Below are positions 59,701 to 64,000 of a DNA stretch of 64,000 bases, piece after piece. Under the pieces are notes generated by a model. The model was given only the letters and a program-made list of their open reading frames with translations. It did no database searches and was not told where the DNA came from. The position numbers were made by a program, and so were the translations under genes. Within the stretch, counting starts at the first letter, position 1, and the number at the start of each line of letters is the position of its first letter. The stretch comes from Ifrita kowaldi (lineage: Eukaryota > Chordata > Aves > Passeriformes > Cinclosomatidae): contig VZRS01014296.1 in the NCBI GenBank assembly GCA_013398055.1, forward strand, positions 264,683 to 328,682. The letters run 5' to 3'.

Positions 59701-62358
59701 CCACAGTGTGTTCTACATGTTGTGCCATGAACTACACTGCGCCAGCCACTAAAAAGCAGTGTGGGACCAGCTAATTTAAAGCTAAATCCATGTTCTCCCA
59801 CAGTCCCCGTGGCTGCAGCATCAGTCCACTCACTATTTACTGATGTGACTTCAAGTCAGTGTAGATCAAGGCCCAGCCTAACAGCAACTCCGGAGGTTTA
59901 TAGTTGTTTCTCAATGACTCTTGAACATATTTTACATTTAGGGGTTTCCTAATGGTTTCAAAAGTTTAAACAAGTGATTTAATTCAAACATTTTGCATCA
60001 TTAAAACAGGACAATCAATTGTATCTTTCTGGCAGCCAGTGATCAACACACAGAAATACTGTATTACAGGAATTCAGGTTTGGTCTCATGGATTATTTAG
60101 AACAAATCACAGCCAACAAGACTTGAATAGAACCACAACTTCACCTCAAACTAACATTCACACTGAGCACCATTAAAATGCCATCCCCCTCCACACAACT
60201 AAAATACCTGACCCTACCAGTTCCTGGCAAATTACAAAGCATTGATTTGAACAGCTTGGTGACAAAAAAGAGGGGAAAGGTCTGCATGGTCACTAGTTTT
60301 AACAAATTGAAGTCAGGAGACAATTAAGGGGAAGAGCTTGTTTTCTGTGATGCAAACGCTGTCAAAGCCTGTGAGCAAAACTATCCGGAAACCACAGCTT
60401 TGTAACTGCTGCCAGTTTACTGCTAGTTTACTTCTAAGCAGATACTCACACCTCCCCTTCCTCTCTTTCCTATTAGCTGATACCTAACAACATGGTCATA
60501 CACTTGGACAGCCAAACTCAAATGCAAAGCCAAACTGTTACAAGAATTCTGCAGTGGCACTGAATTCTAGCAGGTGAACAGTATATTGCTGTGGTATAAA
60601 CTGAAGCTTACAGACTTCCTCCATGGCCCAGGAGTCATAGAACTAAGTAGAAAGTGGTTTAGTCATATAGTGCAATTAAAGAAGATGTTTCAAAGGCCTG
60701 GGAACTATCCCCACCTCTGCTCTTGAATTCTTACATGTCCCTGAAGGTACCTCGCTCACAAGAGCATGCTGGGGCAATTCTAAGCTCTTTGCAGGTACAG
60801 GAGCCCCTGAATAGTTCAAAGCCGAGAATGAGCCAAATGGCTTCTTGAACTTAACCCTCCCAAGAGGTTACCCTTCTAGCATTCAAGTTCTTCCTTGAAG
60901 ATATTTTCATTCTCTTCTGTTCCCTGTCCTTCTCCAAGGAAAGTTACTTGACAACAGAACAGAATGCATACACAGAAGTTTTTCACTAACAGCCTTGCAG
61001 TGTCATTCAGCATGCACTCCCACTGCACTCCTACTTGCTTCCTTCCCTCTTGTGTTGTTAAAAAGTACTCAAAAAACCAAGCTCAACCTCCTAAACTCAC
61101 TACACTCTCCATTATTAAAGATACTGACTGAATGTCCTAAATTTCTGAATGGTCTAAGTAGCAAAATAACTATTTTGTGTGCAGTAACTAGGTATTAATT
61201 CCAAATTCAATAATCCATCCTTTGTGTTTTTTCAAGGTTTTAAAACATTTCTGTTTCTCAGGCCACTCACAAGTAAAATATAGCAAGCCCACAACAAGTG
61301 TTTCTTCTATTTTCTAAATCAGATCCCTGGAAGCATGGTAGATGCTTAGGAGTGTTACTAAACAGAAGAATTTACACAGACCACAATTTACATGGGAGAA
61401 AAAACCCATAGGTTCTCCTCCAGATTACTATAAGCAACTCTTGGTTGTTTTCAGCTAGGGGAAAAAAATAGTTTAAAAATCACATTTTGGAGGAAGGATA
61501 TTATTTATTAGACAACAAGTCATAACTTGGGTAGGGGAAGGCTTAAGGAAGTGGGTCTCTATTCTTTTTCCACAACCATGTTCCACTCTTCATTGCCAAA
61601 ACCACACAACTGCCAGCAGCTCACAAGGAAGTTAAGCCTCCCCTAAGCAAACTAACATAGATAACAAAGTTATCACAAAGATGACATAGTTTTTGTACTT
61701 TTAATGGAGGGAATGGAATAGCGTCAGTACTCTTCAGATAAAGGAATACCATATAGAACCTTCTAGATGAAAAGAAGGCCTTGAAACTGCTGGGTACAGT
61801 AAAGAGAAGCTCCTTAGTCAAACCTCTGTAGAACCCAGCCACAAAAATGGACCAGTTGCTGTGTATGCTAAAGTCTGTTTATAAGAGACCTAGATTTTAA
61901 AATACTATATTATTTTAATAAGCAGTCCACTAACTATTAATATCTAACCCATCACTCCTAGATCTTTCCAGATTATAATTGGAAGTTTCATTAAGAGTAT
62001 GATCACCAGGATAAAGCAGATAAATGAGAAATAGTAAAAAGACATAAAGCATATCTTTACTTTAGAAACATTTGTAGCATTTAGAAACATTTTTAGAGCT
62101 GCTAAGAACTTAAATTTCTTTTTCTTTAGAAGAGGAAAATGGGCTCTCACCTGGCACAATGAACCAATCAATGAAATTTATTAAATTCCCAAAGCACAGC
62201 ACGGCAACCACCAGGCAATCCCTCTTTGCTGGATTGTTCCTTGACACGGACACTGATGGACATTGTGTCCCATCTGCTGCAGCAGCTCCATAATTCTGTC
62301 CCTCAAGCAGAGGCTGGAGCAGCAAGCCTGTGTCTTCATGTTCACAGGGGGGTTGCAT
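38620..62358 (-). CDS. SPNS3: SPNS3, spinster homolog 3 (MFS transporter), whole coding span of 11 exons
   Basis: Multi-pass membrane transporter of the spinster branch of the major facilitator superfamily; relatives SPNS1 and SPNS2 move lysolipids and sphingosine-1-phosphate, but the substrate of SPNS3 is not established. I joined 11 minus-strand exons (62151-62358, 58946-59011, 58363-58499, 57679-57830, 56739-56805, 55686-55876, 53608-53760, 50300-50489, 47637-47702, 41393-41491, 38620-38787). Every junction is GT-AG and every phase matches, giving 498 residues; human SPNS3 is about 512. Visible motifs are NFIDWF (61-66, first helix), the MFS loop GYLGDRYNRK (105-114), LSRGLVGIGSASYSTIAP (144-161), TGDWHWAFR (202-210), AFVTGALG (288-295) and GDAGSPYL (433-440). 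About 12 hydrophobic segments are present. The tryptophan after the first-helix acidic residue, and residues around WCQDV and YSFIICAFV, fit SPNS3 better than SPNS1 or SPNS2. Orthology is inferred from remembered family sequences. Confidence 0.95.
38788..41392 (-). other. SPNS3: SPNS3 intron 10 (2,605 bp)
   Basis: Unique sequence apart from a three-copy GTTACAAG run at 39995-40017. Confidence 0.9.
39995..40017 (+). repeat. Short (GTTACAAG)n tandem
   Basis: Nearly three copies of the octamer; minor. Confidence 0.6.
41393..41491 (-). CDS. SPNS3: SPNS3 coding exon 10 (residues 411-443)
   Basis: 99-nt exon of 33 codons with the conserved YVVTPRRQSTAIALQ and HLLGDAGSPYLVGV motifs (helix 11 region), near-identical to the signature shared by SPNS1-3. 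Acceptor TTGTTTCAG, donor GTAAGT; phase 0 at both ends. Confidence 0.97.
41492..47636 (-). other. SPNS3: SPNS3 intron 9 (6,145 bp)
   Basis: The largest intron. I see no recognised exon, RNA gene or transposon. A 160-codon open frame at 41898-42380 has no resemblance to a known family and no supporting splice sites. A GC-richer patch at about 43740-43990 is unexplained. Confidence 0.88.
47637..47702 (-). CDS. SPNS3: SPNS3 coding exon 9 (residues 389-410)
   Basis: 66-nt exon of exactly 22 codons, covering helix 10: IFIAFGELFLSVNWAVVTDI then LL. It corresponds to the family motif GE(L/T)L...NWA...DIL. It is phase 0 at both ends, so skipping it would keep the frame but delete one helix. The acceptor TTCTGTTTTGCAG lies only about 22 nt from a hexanucleotide repeat. 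Confidence 0.95.
47726..47812 (+). repeat. (ACTATT)n hexanucleotide microsatellite
   Basis: About 11 perfect ACTATT units at 47741-47805, flanked on both sides by ACTAT pentamers. On the SPNS3 strand this reads AATAGT repeats ending about 22 nt before the exon 9 acceptor. Confidence 0.97.
48696..48719. repeat. Perfect 24-bp palindrome
   Basis: The sequence from CTAGGATATCTA onward reads identically on both strands across 24 bases with no spacer. A partial third copy of the arm, CCTAGGATATC, follows at about 48743-48753, and a related CCTAG is at 48685. It lies about 170 bp from a CR1 fragment. Confidence 0.9.
48886..49130 (+). mobile_element. CR1 LINE 3' end, 5'-truncated
   Basis: It matches the avian CR1 3' end as I know it: GAAATTCTTCCCTCTGAGGG, GTGCCCAGAGAAGCTG, CCATCCCTGAAAGTGTCCAA, CTTGCCCATGGCAGG and GGTCCCTTCCAACCC in the right order. 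It ends in the octamer-like tail GATTCTATGATTCAGTG and further copies. Only the last ~245 bp are kept, so it carries no functional reverse transcriptase. It is antisense to SPNS3. Confidence 0.93.
50229..50262 (-). other. G-run cluster after the SPNS3 exon 8 donor
   Basis: On the minus strand there are four runs of three to five G (50260-50262, 50251-50254, 50245-50249, 50229-50232), 38-71 nt downstream of the exon 8 donor. One loop is 12 nt, so this is a non-canonical quadruplex motif. G-runs near donors often act as intronic splicing enhancers. Confidence 0.4.
50300..50489 (-). CDS. SPNS3: SPNS3 coding exon 8 (residues 325-388)
   Basis: It encodes helices 8 and 9: LIFGGITIGTGILGIIAGAE, the positively charged loop AARRLRKINNKADPLIC, then MFISALCLYIALMVAQ. 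This matches the DSLIFGALT...RYKKV...EPLIC region of human SPNS3. Acceptor TTGTCACCAG, donor GTAAGT; ends in phase 0. Confidence 0.96.
50490..53607 (-). other. SPNS3: SPNS3 intron 7 (3,118 bp)
   Basis: It holds an exon-like open segment at 52732-52938 with good splice sites but no recognised homology. The rest is unique sequence. Confidence 0.9.
53608..53760 (-). CDS. SPNS3: SPNS3 coding exon 7 (residues 274-324)
   Basis: It encodes helix 7 with LTAMAFVTGALGVWMPLFL and the loop after it, which has two cysteines (CLQESC) as in the human paralogs. I chose the acceptor TTGACTTTCAG rather than the CTGTAG six bases downstream because it keeps two residues expected before the SFV motif; both keep the frame. 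Donor GTGAGC, phase 2. Confidence 0.93.
54840..55085. promoter_or_regulatory. Small intragenic CpG-dense patch in SPNS3 intron 6
   Basis: About 15 CpGs in 250 bases, in an intron otherwise almost free of them, with high GC in the centre (54950-55060). The decamer CGTTGGATCG occurs twice, near 54863 and 54930. Open frames cross it on both strands, as expected for GC-rich DNA, but none matches a known protein. It may be an internal promoter or enhancer upstream of exon 7; function is inferred only from base composition. Confidence 0.4.
55194..55268. repeat. Tandem duplication, 41-bp period, two copies
   Basis: The 34-bp core starting GGACAATTAGTCCTAC at 55194 recurs exactly at 55235. The seven spacer bases differ slightly from the matching bases upstream. 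Its perfect identity suggests a recent local duplication. Confidence 0.9.
55686..55876 (-). CDS. SPNS3: SPNS3 coding exon 6 (residues 211-273)
   Basis: It encodes helix 6 (ALLLLILLVP, about residues 211-227) and then the long central cytosolic loop, which is basic and acidic in turn and ends TTWCQDVGSLAK. The WCQDV block lines up with the WCEDV block of human SPNS3 just before helix 7. Acceptor GCCTACAG, donor GTAAGT, phase 2. Confidence 0.95.
55877..56738 (-). other. SPNS3: SPNS3 intron 5 (862 bp)
   Basis: GT-AG intron with no repeat or exon recognised. Confidence 0.92.
56739..56805 (-). CDS. SPNS3: SPNS3 coding exon 5 (residues 188-210)
   Basis: 67-nt exon covering the end of helix 5 and the following loop: GCGYMLAAGMAKSTGDWHWA then FR. 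It matches the SGLGY...GNWRWALRV segment of human SPNS3. Acceptor TTGTTTACAG, donor GTGAGT; exits in phase 0. Confidence 0.96.
56806..57678 (-). other. SPNS3: SPNS3 intron 4 (873 bp)
   Basis: Begins with the weak donor GTTGGT; no further feature seen. Confidence 0.9.
57679..57830 (-). CDS. SPNS3: SPNS3 coding exon 4 (residues 138-187)
   Basis: It encodes helix 4 and part of helix 5: LSRGLVGIGSASYSTIAP followed by TIIADLFEEGKRT and LSIFYIFIPVG. This is the best conserved stretch of the spinster family and includes R146 in helix 4. The acceptor is TTCCCTGCAG and the donor GTTGGT, a weaker donor than in the other exons. The exon ends in phase 2 and splits a serine codon. Confidence 0.97.
57831..58362 (-). 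other. SPNS3: SPNS3 intron 3 (532 bp)
   Basis: GT-AG intron with no further feature seen. Confidence 0.92.
58363..58499 (-). CDS. SPNS3: SPNS3 coding exon 3 (residues 92-137)
   Basis: It encodes helix 2, the MFS motif A loop GYLGDRYNRK (residues 105-114; D109 and R110 are the canonical residues) and helix 3 with GIFFWSGVTLGSSFI. Motif A controls the conformational change in MFS carriers. The acceptor follows TTGGATTTTCAG; the donor is GTATGT after the serine codon TCG, phase 0. Confidence 0.97.
58500..58945 (-). other. SPNS3: SPNS3 intron 2 (446 bp)
   Basis: Short GT-AG intron; nothing else seen in it. Confidence 0.92.
58946..59011 (-). CDS. SPNS3: SPNS3 coding exon 2 (residues 70-91)
   Basis: Short 66-nt exon encoding the extracytoplasmic loop after helix 1: ILLDLQKYFRLSDGKTGLLQ and T. 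It corresponds to the conserved GVLLDIQ...GLLQT segment of the family. The acceptor is CTGTTGCAG and the donor GTAATA; it enters and leaves in phase 1, consistent with exons 1 and 3. Confidence 0.95.
59012..62150 (-). other. SPNS3: SPNS3 intron 1 (3,139 bp)
   Basis: Bounded by GTGAGA and CTGTTGCAG. Unique, AT-leaning sequence without recognised exons, RNA genes or repeats. Confidence 0.9.
62151..62358 (-). CDS. SPNS3: SPNS3 coding exon 1 (residues 1-69 plus first base of 70)
   Basis: It holds the start codon, a 45-residue cytosolic N terminus and the first membrane helix (about residues 46-68), with the motif NFIDWF. I chose the ATG at 62356-62358 because it has a purine at -3, is the first ATG in this frame after an in-frame TGA at about 62401-62403, and gives an N terminus of the same length class as human SPNS3. 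The exon ends CCAG followed by donor GTGAGA, phase 1. The 5' leader continues upstream in the same exon. Confidence 0.93.
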
Positions 62359-62482
62359 GTTTCCAGTGCAGACACTCAGCAGGGATGATGAAGCATTTCC
62401 TCACACAAAATTGATGTGTTGGGGATATGAGGAACTTCAATCACTACGGTCATTTCCGGCACTGAAGCACAGCCACTAAGAA
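62359..62482 (-). other. SPNS3: SPNS3 5' leader with candidate splice acceptor and upstream ORF
   Basis: Upstream of the start codon the minus strand has a plausible acceptor, CATTTCATTTCAG, ending at 62483 (a second, TTCTTAG, ends at 62476). If used, about 120 nt of leader precede the ATG in this exon and a further non-coding first exon lies upstream. The leader contains an upstream ATG at 62451-62453 opening a 25-codon reading frame that stops at 62376, 17 nt before the main ATG. Confidence 0.45.
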
Positions 62483-62729
62483 CTGAAATGAAATGTTCCT
62501 TGCAGTCAGAAGACCTTGCAAACAAAAAAGCTGCAGTGTTTTGCAAAAGTGCTGAAGACCATGGCCTTGAAGACAAGGAAAAGTAAATGTAAACAAAAGC
62601 CAAGTAATCCACTGTGCACCCAAGAAATAAAAGTGCACAACTCTGCAGTGCTCTCACAGAAACTACAAATGCCAAAATAATATTCTTTGTTGTCAGTGAG
62701 TTGCCAGAGCTAAAAATAGTCTTTCTACA

Positions 62730-62778
<49 letters not shown>
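62730..62778 (+). repeat. (GAAA)n microsatellite
   Basis: About 12 uninterrupted GAAA units followed by degenerate GACA/GACAAAG copies. It lies about 370 bp upstream of the SPNS3 start codon; the purine strand is the non-template strand relative to the window. Confidence 0.95.
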
Positions 62779-63129
62779 CAGACAAAGAAAGGCTACTTTT
62801 CTAGACCAGTACCTATTTTTTCACTTGAGCCCTCCTTTACCACAGATTTCTCGTGCAACTCTGTGACAAGTCATTTGCTTTCTCTGCACCTCAGGTTCTC
62901 ACCACACACAATCCCTGGCCTTTAAAACAGGGTTGTGTAGCCTTGTCCTGCCACCTAAGCATTCCCTGCTCCCTGCTATCGCCCACCTGTTTTGCACTGG
63001 CTAGATCTACTGCCAGAACAAAATCCTTCCCACGAAGTTCCTGAGTTTTTAGGTCAAATCAGTAGAAGACTCGTACTCCAGACTACATGCTGGCTTTCAT
63101 CTGGTGTTTTAGGGGACGAATATGAAACA

Positions 63130-63147
63130 AAACCAACCAACCAACAA
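63130..63147 (+). repeat. Short (CCAA)n tract
   Basis: About four CCAA units, ending in CAACCC. Too short to be of note beyond being the same motif as the longer repeat at 12.6 kb. Confidence 0.6.
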
Positions 63148-63889
63148 CCCAGAACGCTACACTGAGCAGAGAAAGGGAAATGGAAACAAAAACACTCGTC
63201 CTCACTGCTGCTGGAACAGTGCACATTCCACAGTTTTGAGTTGTGCAAAGGGATTTTTTCCCCTTTCTCCCTCAAAAAAACAGGTCTGAAAGGGGAGGAG
63301 CAGAGGGCACAGGAAGGCATTCTTGTTCTTTTGGCACATGAAGACACCTTTATCTGCCTTCTTTCTTCTGCCCACTCACCTTTTTAGAAGTATTCAGTGA
63401 CATGTCTTTTGAGCCACTTTGTGGATTACCAACTTCAGAAGCTAATTTATTTTTTGCAGCCTGTTAAGAAAATTTAAAGTGAAAATTACCAGCAAACTCT
63501 AAGAGTTTAAGAGTGAGGCAGCTAATTTGAATGACCACTGCTTATGGTTTATGACTCATGCATGAAGACACCGGTCTGTGGTTGGGCTTTTTTTAAGAAC
63601 TGTGTGTTTCACACTTTAGACTAACTAAAAAACAAAATAGCACCTACCACTCTTGGCCCTTTTGTAAAATCCAGACTCTTTTGCTTCCACGTGCTCAACA
63701 CAAGTATTTCATTCTATCTTTCCTTTCTTTTATCCACCTCCCTTTTTCGCTGCTATAGACCTCAGAATGTTCTCTGAGCCATGTCACGTTATCCGTACTA
63801 TCCCAGTGCTTAACTAAACCAGCGAAGTCAAGAGTTCCTTGGAAGTCCTTGGAAGCAATAAAGAACCAACACAATTTTGTAGTAATTAA

Positions 63890-64000
63890 AAGTTCTATCT
63901 CCAACCGCAGCCGAGGACGAAGGAAAACCCGAAGCCCCTATTCACATCACCAATTCAAACGCCTCTGACGAGTCCGAGCGGGCTGTGGCGGCGCCCCGGA
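63890..64000. promoter_or_regulatory. Edge of a CpG-rich segment, probable promoter island
   Basis: About 11 CpG dinucleotides occur in the final 110 bases, against roughly one or fewer per 100 bases in the preceding kilobases. The block is cut by the window end. It is placed where the 5' end of SPNS3 would be expected if there is a non-coding first exon. It could instead belong to a divergent gene; in mammals UBE2G1 lies on that side. No coding sequence is recognisable in it. Confidence 0.45.

Larger units (their letters stand above)
62483..63889. other. 5' flank or first intron of SPNS3
   Basis: No coding exon is recognisable. It contains the GAAA microsatellite at 62730-62778 and a short CCAA tract at 63130-63147. 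The rest is ordinary unique sequence. Confidence 0.5.

Noticed and set aside
62614..62925. Frame with KERKKERK repeats
   Set aside because: It is the GAAA microsatellite.
63890..64000. Start of UBE2G1
   Set aside because: Expected from mammalian synteny, but no UBE2G1 coding sequence is visible before the window ends.

Overview
The window is nuclear DNA from a vertebrate, almost certainly a bird. Two truncated CR1 LINE 3' ends are present (about 32.1 kb and 48.9-49.1 kb), one still carrying the ATTCTATG-type tail typical of avian CR1. The only protein-coding gene I can identify is a complete, intron-split ortholog of SPNS3 (spinster homolog 3, a major facilitator superfamily transporter). 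Overall the sequence is AT-leaning, CpG-depleted and microsatellite-containing, as expected of amniote intergenic and intronic DNA. There is no sign of bacterial genes, operons, CRISPR arrays or proviruses.

Region by region: 1-38.5 kb is intergenic. It holds no exon I can assign to a known gene. It contains simple repeats (an AAGGG/GCGGG minisatellite at 8.0 kb, a CCAA repeat at 12.6 kb, a G-run assembly gap at 17.9 kb), a CpG-enriched block at 22.6-23.7 kb that may be a promoter or enhancer, and a CR1 remnant at 32.1 kb. From 38.5 to 62.5 kb the minus strand carries SPNS3: 11 coding exons whose junctions all obey GT-AG and whose phases all match. Together they make a 498-residue protein (1,497 nt including the stop) with about 12 membrane segments. 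Its introns hold a hexanucleotide repeat directly upstream of exon 9, a perfect 24-bp palindrome, a CR1 copy, a small CpG-dense patch and a 41-bp tandem duplication. From 62.5 to 64.0 kb is the 5' flank or first intron of SPNS3, with a GAAA microsatellite. The last ~110 bases turn sharply CpG-rich, probably the edge of a promoter CpG island that continues beyond the window.

SPNS3 belongs to the family that includes SPNS1 (lysosomal lysolipid transport) and SPNS2 (sphingosine-1-phosphate export). The substrate of SPNS3 itself is not settled. In mammals UBE2G1 and SPNS2 flank SPNS3; neither is recognisable here. I found no new multi-gene system in this window. The observations most worth following up are the repeat at the exon 9 splice acceptor, the two CpG-rich elements without a known promoter role, and the predicted upstream ORF in the SPNS3 leader.
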